From: Snodgrassella communis
GTDB lineage: Bacteria; Pseudomonadota; Gammaproteobacteria; Burkholderiales; Neisseriaceae
Assembly (NCBI RefSeq): GCF_914768045.1
Contig: NZ_CAJZCD010000002.1
Coordinates: forward strand, 372,001 to 436,000
Direction: 5' to 3'
DNA: 64,000 bases
The notes under the pieces: model-generated
Databases searched by the model: none
The model's input: only the letters and a program-made list of their open reading frames with translations
Told to the model about the DNA's origin: nothing
Part shown: positions 38,084-46,633 of the stretch, piece after piece
How the letters are laid out: every line of letters starts with the position of its first letter
Position numbering within the stretch: position 1 is the first letter of the stretch
Translations under genes and position numbers: made by a program

Positions 38084-38713
38084 TCAGTCTGGTGTACCAG
38101 TATGACCACCCGAAGTCAGGTCAGGATGAGTATGACTCTTAAGACTTTTACCATCTGCCACCACATCGCCACCTTTAACCTTAATCGTGCCAGCAATCGA
38201 TGCGGCAGCACTGCCTCCGCCAGAACCAGCCATACCACCTTGATAGGTTAACTTTCCCTGTACCAGTAAACTGCCTGTAGCTGTAGTAGATGGAGCATCC
38301 AGCGTAATATCACTGGCTTTAACCAATACCGTATCTGCTTCAACCACCACGGTACCGCTGGTCTGAACACAAACCTCGCCACTTTTACGATCATGACTGA
38401 TTACCGTACCATTACTAAACTGTTTCACCCACATATCATTGCTCTGTGCCGGTGCGGTATCACTCTGATTATACAAAGCACCCAGTACCACCCCACTCTC
38501 ACCGCGGGCATCCAGAATACACGCTACCAGTTCACCCACATCTGGCAAAGAATAAAAACAATTCCCGCCAGCGGCAGCAGTGAGCATCGGCAACCAGTCT
38601 GTATGCATATTCTCCAGTGCCGGAATATTCACTTTAAGCATATGCCTGCCGGCATCAATGGCTTCCACAAGACCAAACTGTAAAGTTGCCCCAAATTCAT
38701 ACAGTTTCTGCAT
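38084..38713 (-). CDS. Central spike protein V, P2 gpV family, cluster B, 209 aa
   Basis: OB-fold N-terminal domain (residues 1–80) and beta-helix spike with a Gly/Ser-rich stretch (GGMAGSGGGSAAASIAGT). The C-terminus KSLKSHTHPDLTSGGHTGTPD carries the HxH iron-binding tip motif of P2 V. ATG 38713 (MQKLYEFGATLQFG), after GGGGGAAA, is preferred to the track start at 38752. Overlaps the end of gpD. Confidence 0.9.
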   Translation of the reverse strand: MQKLYEFGATLQFGLVEAIDAGRHMLKVNIPALENMHTDWLPMLTAAAGGNCFYSLPDVGELVACILDARGESGVVLGALYNQSDTAPAQSNDMWVKQFSNGTVISHDRKSGEVCVQTSGTVVVEADTVLVKASDITLDAPSTTATGSLLVQGKLTYQGGMAGSGGGSAAASIAGTIKVKGGDVVADGKSLKSHTHPDLTSGGHTGTPD

Positions 38714-39797
38714 ATTTTTCCCCCGTATCTGCATCATCAGCAATGTATTCAATCATGTTAATTTCCAGAGACGTGGTATAACCAGAACTACGGCTTAAGT
38801 TGTGGCCTGCCTGCTTAATCTGATAATTTCCCGACATTTTGCCATAACCGCTCAAGCGGATAATCTGGCCAGCCACCAGCTTCACATTGCCAAACAACTC
38901 CAGACTACCCGTTACCTGACACTGGCGCGCATCAGTAAGTGCAGCATCTGCACGTGCAGTGAGCTGCTGTTGTGATTCCCCTTTATTGGCCACAATTTTC
39001 AACATATCACCACTTGCGCTCAGCTTACTTTGTGCCCGCAATGGCTGCCCCTTTCGCTTGACCGTACGTACCTGTTTGGCTTTAGTATCATAACCACAAG
39101 CCATTACCTCGTCTGGAACACCTTTAAGCTGATCACGAAAACATGCAGACTCCACATCTTCCGGCAGCAATACCAGTACAGGTTCCTGTGCCGTTAATTC
39201 CGTATTGGCAATAAAGGCTAAAGTCTGGTCAACAATCTTAAAAGTATAGCCAAACTGCTTTGCCAACCGTGCCAGAAATTCCACATCACTTTCCTGATAC
39301 TGAGTAATACGTTCAATCTCCAAATTGGCAATCGAATTTTTCAGCACCAGCTGCAATCTTGCCGCCACCTGCTGCACAACTTTTTCCAGAGTTGTTTTCT
39401 CATATGCTCTTGGCTGTAAAGTGCGGCTGGCACGGGTAATTCCCGTGGAAAGGGCTTTCAAAGTGATCACATTAGGTTTGAACGCATAATCAATATCAGC
39501 AATCTCAAAATTGCCCAGATTTACCATACCGGTAAACTGATCTCCCAGCATAAACGACAGCATATCGCCCTGATCCGGATACCAGCTTCGTAGCCATTTG
39601 CCATCGGTATCCTCAATCGATACCGACAGTTCATCCGACTGCTCGCCCAGATAATCCGTATAATTAATACTGAGCAAATAAGGCTTGATGGCCAGAGTAA
39701 TATCTTTCTTTTCATAACCTATAGTGAAATCCGGCATCGTAACTGGATGAGTTCGCCCCAAACTGGACACCCCTGTCAGTAGGCTCAACGCATCCAT
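38697..39797 (-). CDS. Baseplate hub protein D, P2 gpD family, cluster B, 366 aa
   Basis: Phage_GPD family (late control protein D): TMPDFTIGYEKKDITLAIKPYLLSINYTDYLGEQSDELSVSIEDTDGKWLRSWYPDQG and ITQYQESDVEFLARLAKQFGYTFKI. Despite the old name it is the hub that holds the spike, equal to gp44 of cluster A. Strong AGGAGGAT before the ATG, which lies within the end of gpX. Confidence 0.93.
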   Translation of the reverse strand: MDALSLLTGVSSLGRTHPVTMPDFTIGYEKKDITLAIKPYLLSINYTDYLGEQSDELSVSIEDTDGKWLRSWYPDQGDMLSFMLGDQFTGMVNLGNFEIADIDYAFKPNVITLKALSTGITRASRTLQPRAYEKTTLEKVVQQVAARLQLVLKNSIANLEIERITQYQESDVEFLARLAKQFGYTFKIVDQTLAFIANTELTAQEPVLVLLPEDVESACFRDQLKGVPDEVMACGYDTKAKQVRTVKRKGQPLRAQSKLSASGDMLKIVANKGESQQQLTARADAALTDARQCQVTGSLELFGNVKLVAGQIIRLSGYGKMSGNYQIKQAGHNLSRSSGYTTSLEINMIEYIADDADTGEKYAETV

Positions 39798-40006
39798 GGT
39801 GGCATATCCTCCTGCGCTGTATGAGTATCCGATTGTATGACGGGGATCAGTACCGTCAGATTGGCAGCAAACTGTTCAGCCAGTGGTAAATGCGGATTAG
39901 CAGCAATCAGCCGGTCAAGCATCGTGGCATCACCATAATATTTCTGTGCAATCAAATCCCAGCGATCCCCTTCACAGGTCTGGTATTGCAAAACTGAATC
40001 AACCAT
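39785..40006 (-). CDS. Tail protein X, P2 gpX family, LysM-like, cluster B, 73 aa
   Basis: YQTCEGDRWDLIAQKYYGDATMLDRLIAANP is the LysM-like gpX pattern. A small essential tail protein in P2, at the tube–hub interface. Sits between U and D and overlaps D by 13 bases. Confidence 0.9.
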   Translation of the reverse strand: MVDSVLQYQTCEGDRWDLIAQKYYGDATMLDRLIAANPHLPLAEQFAANLTVLIPVIQSDTHTAQEDMPPWMR

Positions 40007-40008
40007 AA

Positions 40009-40905
40009 TCAGGCCTCATCCTTTCTGGCAGCCAGCCATGCCGTTAACGACTGAGCACCGGTAGTTGCATTGCTAATACTGTCCTCTACCATGGATAACA
40101 GTTTTTCACTATTATCCAGCCAGTCTCCCCACTCACCACTGTCATAGCCACTTTGTATCAAATTCACACATTCTGTCAGCTGATGCGCAGCCTGACCGGT
40201 ATATGACAGAAAATCTGCCGCACCGGACAGATCACCAAACCATGCACCAACCTCGGGCAAAGTATTCAGCTTACTTAGCGTTTGTCCGCCAACAGACAGC
40301 GCATCGGCAATCATACCCAGCCAGCCAGAAGTATCATGTTGCACAGTACGCGCACGCGTGATCAGGTTCTGAATCTCAGTAACATTTTCTTCTACGGCAT
40401 GATAAATACGTACCCCTGTCTGTACCGCCGCCGCAACCTTGTTAACAACCCCTTTAATCGAATCCGGCATAAAAGAAAGCAGCGGATTCTGACCCTTCAT
40501 GATGCCCGGCGTTGGTAACGGATTATTCGGATCACCTACAAACTCAAGCAGCTCAACACTGATTTCACGCGCGGCAGTACGTCCCTGTGCATCCTGAATC
40601 AAAGTAGTACTACTCAACTGCTGAATCACAAACCAGCCAACAAAACGACCCGAGCCAAACACCAGCGCCAGAGCCTGCTGTGCTTCCTTGGCCTGAATCA
40701 ATGCAGTATAGGCACTATCCGGATTACTCAGCTTCCAGTGCAGCAACATACCAAAACGGATGGTAGTCAAATCATTGCCGGTAGCCTGTAGGCGCGGACG
40801 ACCGGCCAATACATCATGTTTAGCAAAAACAGCACCATGCGTTTCTTCATAACTGTTGAAACTATCCAACACTTCAAAGCGAATATCTCCTAGCATTGCA
40901 TACAT
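40009..40905 (-). CDS. Tail protein U, P2 gpU family with a long C-terminal extension, cluster B, 298 aa
   Basis: The first about 130 residues are gpU (MLGDIRFEVLDSFNSYEETHGAVFAKHDVLAGRPRLQATG and LALVFGSGRFVGWFVIQQL). P2 U is about 160 residues; here an extra helical region of about 150 residues follows (QTGVRIYHAVEENVTEIQNLI … SLTAWLAARKDEA), as in some other P2-like tails. Start overlaps the tape-measure stop by one base. Confidence 0.88.
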   Translation of the reverse strand: MYAMLGDIRFEVLDSFNSYEETHGAVFAKHDVLAGRPRLQATGNDLTTIRFGMLLHWKLSNPDSAYTALIQAKEAQQALALVFGSGRFVGWFVIQQLSSTTLIQDAQGRTAAREISVELLEFVGDPNNPLPTPGIMKGQNPLLSFMPDSIKGVVNKVAAAVQTGVRIYHAVEENVTEIQNLITRARTVQHDTSGWLGMIADALSVGGQTLSKLNTLPEVGAWFGDLSGAADFLSYTGQAAHQLTECVNLIQSGYDSGEWGDWLDNSEKLLSMVEDSISNATTGAQSLTAWLAARKDEA

Positions 40906-43484
40906 CAGTAACTCCTTAACTCTTTTGCCTGCATCATGCGCCGGTACATCTGTTCAAATTCGCGCTGACTCAATGCCAAAGCCTGCTGAATCACCGAACG
41001 GTCTGCGTTGCCGTTAACCTGAATAGTCGGATTAAAATTAATGGTTACTGCACTGGAATCATGTCCTGCCGGATAGCGATTCTGGGCAAATTCTGCTGCA
41101 TTTAGCTGCATTTTTTCATTAAGCTGAGCAGTCAACGTACCAGAACGACTTTTGAATTTCTGCTGTAAGCGCTCAGCAACCAGACCGATTGCTGTAACCG
41201 GTTTATCTGCCCCGAGATCAAGCCCCAGATGCATACCTTCCATCAGCGAACCGCCTATGCTTTTAAATACACGGCTAGGTGAATTAATCCCCAATACAGA
41301 TTTAGCCTTATTAATAATCTTACTGGCGAACTCACCTACTGCATTAACTGCCCTACTGATACCCTCAGTAAAACTTTTAACCAGACTATCAATAATATTG
41401 CGTCCAAACTCACTGAATTTTGCAGGTAAATCCTTAAAAAATTTCATTCCTGCTTCAAATTTAGTTTTAACGGTATCCCATAAACCAATAAAAAAACTTT
41501 TAATTGGTTTCCAGTACTTATAAATCAGAAAAGCAGCTGCACCAATTGCCAGTGCAACCAGCCCTATAGGCGTCATCAGAAAAGCCCGTCCTACAGCTAT
41601 AATTCCCTGACGTAGCAGATTCAACACAATACGGCCTTTACCCAATGCACTGAAACCCCTGCCCAGACTGGAAAAAACCCTAAACAAAGGTTTTACTACC
41701 TTGGTAATCAGGCCAAATGACTGCACAATTTTCTTAATTGGCGCAATGGCAGTACGCCCTATAGTGGAAAATGCCTTTTGCAATAAACCCAGTGCAGAGC
41801 GCCCCTTATTGAACACCTTAAAATTCTTGCCCACACCAGCCAGCCTGCTGCCAAAAGACAACAGCTTCTGGCGCAATGAACCGGCAGATTTTCCCACAGA
41901 GGTAATAGCAGAACGTAAACGCTGAAATACCGAACCACCCTGCTTCAGGTCACGCGCAAGCTGAAAACGGGCAAAAATAGTACGCAATAGCGCCAGCGGA
42001 CCAGTAACCATGGTAATAGCATAACGAACCAACAGCAGCGTCATCCGTAACCCAGTCAAACTTACACCGAAAGCCACCACAGATTTAATCAGCGTGGGAT
42101 GCTTCTGAATAAAAGGCAATACCGTATTGAGCAGCACATCTTTGGCTACCTGAGCAAAAGTATTAATATCAGGTGCCAGCGTGGCACCAAAAGCATTGCC
42201 TACCTCAATCACTGCATCGTGTAAATTATCCATACTGACAGCAAGTGTATTAACCTGAAGCTGAGCTCGCTGATCCAGCGAAGGCTGATTACCCATTCGG
42301 GTTTGCATAGTGACAAAACCGGCACCTCCTCCCTGAGCTGCGGCAGTGGCAATCTGTCCACCTTGCTTACCGAATACCGCATCCATCATATTCAATGCAG
42401 CACGGTCACCATATTTAGCCTTAACTTTATTAAAATTCGCTTCCAGCTCACCTACAACCACATGCATATCTTTAAGTGAGCCGTCTTTATCAAATAAATT
42501 AAACACCACACCAGATTTTTGCATCATCTGGCGCATTTCAATACTCATTGCAGCAGTAGCCTGCTGCATGGCTTTTGGCCCCTGTGCCAGCCTGTCCAGA
42601 AATTCCCCCATACCGTCAGCCGCCGCAGACTTACCGACACCGCCGTGTATTGCCATCCCCTCCAGAGCATATATTTTCTGCTGATTCTGTAAACCGGTCA
42701 GATGCAACCTTTGTAAAGGTGAAGCCATAGCAGCCTGAGATTTTTCAATATCTTCCAGACTCAAACCCACAGAATGCGCAACCTTCTGCACAGCATCCAG
42801 ACCAGCGGACAATTCCGTATCTTTCAGCTTATAAGTCTGCATCAACCCCTTGGCTACCGAAATATCCTCAATTTTCTTGCCAAATAACACATTAAAACTG
42901 GCAATTGTCCTCATCCCCCCCTGCAATACCGCATCATCAGACATATTGGCCAGCTTCATATTAGTAGCAAGGCGAGTATAATCATTTGTATTACCCTGCT
43001 GCTCAAGACCCAGTTGCATAGCGTGGGCATTAATCTGATTAAACCTGCCCATGCTGCCATCTTTCTGCATCATAGCCTGTTTCAGCCCAGTTTCCGCCGT
43101 TTCCCGTTCCATATGAATTTTCACCGATTTCTCAACCGGCTTCATCCAAGTTTTAAGGGTACTTTTGGTTTTCGCTAATTCCTCACCAATTTTCTTGCGC
43201 TGCCCCAGAATTTTGTTATGCCTGTCTACTGCCTCAGATAACCTATTCTGAGCACTAATTGCTTTCGCAGTTGCTGCAGACAAATTATCCAGAGATTGGA
43301 TTTTCACAAGTAAACCCTGTACAGACCGCCCCATCTCCTCTATTTTTCTGGTTGCCACATCAATAGCAGAACCAAAGGCCTTAACAGAACGTTGTACCTC
43401 ACCAAAATCAGAAACAAATCCACTATCCATAACGGCACCAATGTATTTCATCCAATAACTCAAGAGATACTGGAATTCACCCAC
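40905..43484 (-). CDS. Tail tape measure protein T, P2 gpT family, cluster B, up to 859 aa
   Basis: Phage_related/TP901-type tape measure: N-terminal coiled coil (residues 20–130), the conserved core SDDAVLQGGMRTIASFNVLFG … GVGKSAAADGMGEFLDRLAQGPKAMQQA, hydrophobic helix near 665–690 (VALAIGAAAFLIYKYWKP), and NSPSRVFKSIGGSLMEGMHLG. The track start is GTG without a ribosome binding site; ATG 43451 or ATG 43430 (MDSGFVSDFGEVQ) is more likely, the latter giving 841 residues. Confidence 0.9.
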   Translation of the reverse strand: MGEFQYLLSYWMKYIGAVMDSGFVSDFGEVQRSVKAFGSAIDVATRKIEEMGRSVQGLLVKIQSLDNLSAATAKAISAQNRLSEAVDRHNKILGQRKKIGEELAKTKSTLKTWMKPVEKSVKIHMERETAETGLKQAMMQKDGSMGRFNQINAHAMQLGLEQQGNTNDYTRLATNMKLANMSDDAVLQGGMRTIASFNVLFGKKIEDISVAKGLMQTYKLKDTELSAGLDAVQKVAHSVGLSLEDIEKSQAAMASPLQRLHLTGLQNQQKIYALEGMAIHGGVGKSAAADGMGEFLDRLAQGPKAMQQATAAMSIEMRQMMQKSGVVFNLFDKDGSLKDMHVVVGELEANFNKVKAKYGDRAALNMMDAVFGKQGGQIATAAAQGGGAGFVTMQTRMGNQPSLDQRAQLQVNTLAVSMDNLHDAVIEVGNAFGATLAPDINTFAQVAKDVLLNTVLPFIQKHPTLIKSVVAFGVSLTGLRMTLLLVRYAITMVTGPLALLRTIFARFQLARDLKQGGSVFQRLRSAITSVGKSAGSLRQKLLSFGSRLAGVGKNFKVFNKGRSALGLLQKAFSTIGRTAIAPIKKIVQSFGLITKVVKPLFRVFSSLGRGFSALGKGRIVLNLLRQGIIAVGRAFLMTPIGLVALAIGAAAFLIYKYWKPIKSFFIGLWDTVKTKFEAGMKFFKDLPAKFSEFGRNIIDSLVKSFTEGISRAVNAVGEFASKIINKAKSVLGINSPSRVFKSIGGSLMEGMHLGLDLGADKPVTAIGLVAERLQQKFKSRSGTLTAQLNEKMQLNAAEFAQNRYPAGHDSSAVTINFNPTIQVNGNADRSVIQQALALSQREFEQMYRRMMQAKELRSY

Positions 43485-43594
43485 TTATTATTTATTATTC
43501 ATATAAACCATAACCGTTAACCCATCACCAGTTCACAGCGTCTGCTGCAAACCAATACTGAATTAACGGTACTGTCACAACGGGCAGCAACCGC

Positions 43595-43753
43595 TTACAA
43601 CTTACTGTATTTAGCCTTAATCTGTCGGTTAGCCTGTTGCTGCCATTGTAAAATTTCATCCAGAGACATCTCATCAATATCTGCCGGAGAAAAACCAAAC
43701 CACCACGCTAAATCCGCAGCAGCCTGATAAAAACCATCCCAATCAGTGAGCAC
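43595..43753 (-). CDS. Tail chaperone E', P2 GpE family, cluster B
   Basis: The conserved part is DWDGFYQAAADLAWWFGFSPADIDEMSLDEILQWQQQ, a clear GpE family match. It overlaps gpE in another frame. Relative to gpE the shift needed is +1 or –2, not the –1 of P2 itself. A GTG at 43753 could allow separate initiation (52 aa). The upstream part of the track ORF (to 43888) is not GpE-like and is only the open alternative frame. Confidence 0.75.
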   Translation of the reverse strand: MLTDWDGFYQAAADLAWWFGFSPADIDEMSLDEILQWQQQANRQIKAKYSKL

Positions 43754-44027
43754 CCAGACAAAACTGACGCACCAGCGTGTAGTCCTCCCACGACAGCTCA
43801 TCAAAATCTTCACTTTGCAGGCCTGAAGCCATAGCCAAACAATGAGCTTCCTGCAATACCGCATTATCCGGATACTGCTCAGCAGCACGTTTAAAATCCT
43901 TAACCCGTACCCGGCGCAGCGTTAGTTCCGTTACCACACCATTCGGCGTTTGCAGCGGTTCTGCCAGCTTAATAACCTTACCCGTACCTAATTGTTCTTG
44001 CAGCTGTTGCGCTTCAGTTTGTGCCAT
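43743..44027 (-). CDS. Tail assembly chaperone E, P2-like, cluster B, 94 aa
   Basis: LAEPLQTPNGVVTELTLRRVRVKDFKRAAEQ is typical of phage tail assembly chaperone proteins next to FII. ATG 44027 (MAQTEAQQLQ) follows AAGGAATAG and is preferred to the track start at 44048. It lies between tube and tape measure and is preceded by a terminator. Confidence 0.85.
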   Translation of the reverse strand: MAQTEAQQLQEQLGTGKVIKLAEPLQTPNGVVTELTLRRVRVKDFKRAAEQYPDNAVLQEAHCLAMASGLQSEDFDELSWEDYTLVRQFCLGAH

Positions 44028-44091
44028 ATCTATTCCTTGAATCATCAATAAATGCCGAAATCATTCAGCGTAAAAAAAGCATTTCAACCAT

Positions 44092-44122
44092 AAAAAACGC
44101 CCACCCTGATCAACAGAGTGAG
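44092..44122 (-). terminator. Leftward terminator between tube FII and chaperone E
   Basis: – strand stem GCTCACTCTG / CAGGGTGGGC (with G·U pairs), 5-base loop, then GTTTTTTAT. It lies inside the cluster B operon directly after the tube gene, as expected if sheath and tube are made in excess. Confidence 0.8.
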
Positions 44123-44154
44123 CATTTAACAACATCATCACCAATTGCAAATAA

Positions 44155-44670
44155 CTACATACCGATATTTGCGCGCATCTGCGCCAGCATGTCCACACCA
44201 TTTACCCGATACTGATTAGTAAACGCGTTGTAATACAAAACTTCACGGCCGGAAACCGTCTGATGAATTTCCGTAGCCTGAAAAGTACTGGCAAACTCAG
44301 CTTTTTCTTTTGGTTTATAAGTCCCTAAAGGATTCTTGCTGAACGTAGCCATCACCATCACCACCATCGGTACTTCCGCGGCCAGACCTGAGGCATTAAA
44401 TGCCTGTACATTGGCACGTACCATCAACTGGCACGCCTTAAACGGGTTATAAACCTTAGTGAACACATCCGGATAAAAACTGTTCCAAGTAATTTCCCCT
44501 TCCAGCGCCTCAATACCGCTGGGCAGCTTTACCGAACCTACCAGCCCCAAACCCTTAGTTTCTGTCTGTCCAACAGAAATATCCGGTAATTTAAACTGAC
44601 TGGCACGGCCTAACTGACTATTACCATTAACATAAACATTGGCATTATAAATTGCATTAAATTCTGTCAT
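44155..44670 (-). CDS. Tail tube protein FII, P2 family, cluster B, 171 aa
   Basis: Same length as P2 FII (172). FNAIYNANVYVNGNSQLGRASQFKLPDI and TFQATEIHQTVSGREVLYYNAFTNQYRVNGVDMLAQMRANIGM are strong family signatures. Forms the inner tube. Nine bases after the sheath gene. Confidence 0.96.
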   Translation of the reverse strand: MTEFNAIYNANVYVNGNSQLGRASQFKLPDISVGQTETKGLGLVGSVKLPSGIEALEGEITWNSFYPDVFTKVYNPFKACQLMVRANVQAFNASGLAAEVPMVVMVMATFSKNPLGTYKPKEKAEFASTFQATEIHQTVSGREVLYYNAFTNQYRVNGVDMLAQMRANIGM

Positions 44671-44679
44671 AACTGATTC

Positions 44680-46083
44680 CTAAGCGGCAGACTGATTACT
44701 AATCAAATTAGCCAGATAAGTACGGGTCATCACACTAGTATTAGTGATACGTTCTGCTGGCAGTTTAGGTGTATAGTCATACTTGATTGGTACCTGCCCT
44801 TTACTGAAAGCATCAGCCAGATCATAGTCATAATCCAGACTCACACTAAAACCAACAATACTCTTAAGCGTACCCAAATAAGTACGTACCGTACCTAGCA
44901 GACTGTCAATCAACGCATCATCAATAGGCAAATCAATATACTGCAACTGCGCACGTCGAATTGACTCATCAATCAAGTCACCAGTACGCTGAGCGGTTTC
45001 AAAATTCTTAATGTGCGTTACTGTCGGAAAACAGGCCAGACGGTTACCCCATAAGCGAAAGCCCGTACCATAGCTGTTAAATACCGTAGTAATCCCCTTC
45101 TCATTCAAGCGATTGGTTTCCGCCTGCGGGTCATCAATCCGTGCTGTCAGCGACACTTCCATACCGGTTACGCCCAAAAGCTCACGGTTGGAAATACTGA
45201 ACCAGTAGCCCTGATTCACATCAGTTTTCATACGCAAACCGGCAGCATGCGTAGCCAAACTTTCCAGTTCGCCGCTGGAACCAGTAACATATGGATAAAA
45301 TAACTGCGCGCGATCTGAAGAAGTCTGGAAATTAATATTTCCAAGCGAACCGCGTCCCTGAATTGCCTGCGCCAGTGTAGTGCCTTTCGGAGCCGCAATG
45401 TAGGCAATTGCTTCCAGCTTATCAGCCAGCGTTACCATCGCTGCGGCAACAGCCGCATCTGCATCATATTGCGGCACGATCACAATCTTCGCATCCGCAC
45501 CCAGACGGGTAAAACCTTCAGTAAGCAGTTCCATGCCTTTGCGCTTACCGGTTGCCGCTTCATAGCCACCGATAATATCCGCTACCGTTACCTTGCTTGG
45601 ATCAAGATAAGTATAGGAAATCGACACTTCCGCACGCGGCTGCGCAAAAGAAAACTCACCTGTTTCCTGATTCAGCGTGTAATCAGTGCCTTCAGACAAA
45701 GTCTGATTACCTGCCTGTACCGTAAAACCAGCCTGTATCGCCGGATGCGCTGTTTTTGCCATCAACGTATCACTGTCGATAACCAGAGCTTCAGAATCAA
45801 CAACCGTTTTATGTTTGGCCGGATCCAGCACATTGACCACATAGGCCACACCAGACTGATAACGCGTCCAGATATTAGCCGCATCAGGCAAAGTAAAACC
45901 AGCTCCCGTTACCGAACCAAACTGACTAAAATCCTTAACTGTCTGACACACCGTCAATTCATTTACTGCACCAGACATACCCGTACCGACAATCGCCGTA
46001 ATCGCCCCGTCCACGGTATAGACCGGACTACTGCCGCCATCAATACGGATTGTTTCAACACCATGCAAATAAGCTGCTGCCAT
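44680..46083 (-). CDS. Contractile tail sheath FI, P2 family, cluster B, 467 aa
   Basis: N-terminus YLHGVETIRIDGGSSPVYTVDGAITAIVGT and C-terminus FSVSLDYDYDLADAFSKGQVPIKYDYTPKLPAERIT are diagnostic of FI sheaths. It is longer than P2 FI (396), with an inserted surface domain near residues 95–170 (ALVIDSDTLMAKTAHPAIQAG … EVSISYTYLDPSKVT). Confidence 0.96.
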   Translation of the reverse strand: MAAAYLHGVETIRIDGGSSPVYTVDGAITAIVGTGMSGAVNELTVCQTVKDFSQFGSVTGAGFTLPDAANIWTRYQSGVAYVVNVLDPAKHKTVVDSEALVIDSDTLMAKTAHPAIQAGFTVQAGNQTLSEGTDYTLNQETGEFSFAQPRAEVSISYTYLDPSKVTVADIIGGYEAATGKRKGMELLTEGFTRLGADAKIVIVPQYDADAAVAAAMVTLADKLEAIAYIAAPKGTTLAQAIQGRGSLGNINFQTSSDRAQLFYPYVTGSSGELESLATHAAGLRMKTDVNQGYWFSISNRELLGVTGMEVSLTARIDDPQAETNRLNEKGITTVFNSYGTGFRLWGNRLACFPTVTHIKNFETAQRTGDLIDESIRRAQLQYIDLPIDDALIDSLLGTVRTYLGTLKSIVGFSVSLDYDYDLADAFSKGQVPIKYDYTPKLPAERITNTSVMTRTYLANLISNQSAA

Positions 46084-46091
46084 GATGATTT

Positions 46092-46598
46092 TTACTCCTT
46101 CGAAGTTACAGATTGTGAAATAGCTTTGGCCTTAATCTCACCACGAGTTGGTATCGATTTGACCAGATTTTGCTGATTAACCACCGGACGCCGTTCCACC
46201 TGAAGCGTCTCAGTGCGAGCGCATAACCGATAGCGCCAAACTCCATCGGCCTCCCCCAGAAAGCGCTCACTCAACAACCGGATTTGCTGGCAATGGTCAG
46301 GCTGAAAGCCCACCAGAGCCAAGCGTAAAGAATCAAGTAAATCCAGCGCACCCTGTTCGCCACCCAGAGCACGTGTAAAAACAGTAAACCGTAACTGCAA
46401 ACGCCGCTCCTGCGTAATCAGGTCAGTAGTACATGGGTTGCTGAATTTACTGCGCTGATAACCAATCAGCACTGCACCCAACGGATGAACAAACTGATAA
46501 TTCTTAAAATTATTTGGCATCAGCTGCACTGAATAATCCGGCAGAGCCTGCTGAATATGCGCCAGCACATTGTCTAGAACCGAACGGGTTAAACTCAT
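46092..46598 (-). CDS. Gp37-like tail terminator protein, cluster B, 168 aa
   Basis: First gene of cluster B. Belongs to the Gp37 family: VLDNVLAHIQQALPDYSVQLMP, VHPLGAVLIGYQRSKF and RRLQLRFTVFTRALGGEQGALDLLDSLRLALVGFQP. It should cap the tube, as the gp37-like protein does in cluster A. ATG 46598 follows GGAGTGGAGG and is preferred to the track start at 46628. Confidence 0.82.
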   Translation of the reverse strand: MSLTRSVLDNVLAHIQQALPDYSVQLMPNNFKNYQFVHPLGAVLIGYQRSKFSNPCTTDLITQERRLQLRFTVFTRALGGEQGALDLLDSLRLALVGFQPDHCQQIRLLSERFLGEADGVWRYRLCARTETLQVERRPVVNQQNLVKSIPTRGEIKAKAISQSVTSKE

Positions 46599-46633
46599 CC
46601 TCCACTCCTCATACAATACCGCAGGCACAAAAA

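Larger units (their letters stand above)
20476..46628 (-). mobile_element. Double contractile phage-tail island (candidate tailocins)
   Basis: Two adjacent leftward operons each encode a full contractile tail: Mu-type (20476–32955) and P2-type (33284–46628). Each has Gp37-like protein, sheath, tube, tail chaperones, tape measure, hub, spike, wedge, fibre and fibre chaperone. I find no capsid, portal, terminase, protease, integrase or replication gene. All core tail frames are intact. The right edge lies about 270 bases from the 3' end of a tRNA-Ser gene. Alternatives are two defective prophages, but the loss of exactly the head and DNA genes from both, with tails kept whole, favours domesticated tailocins. 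Confidence 0.8.

Noticed and set aside
43760-43888. N-terminal part of the 97-aa ORF at 43595–43888
   Set aside because: This part is only the open alternative frame over gpE; the GpE-like sequence starts near 43747.
20476-46628. Type VI secretion or extracellular contractile injection system
   Set aside because: No ClpV, TssJLM, AAA+ eCIS ATPase or effector genes; gene order is that of Mu and P2 phage tails.
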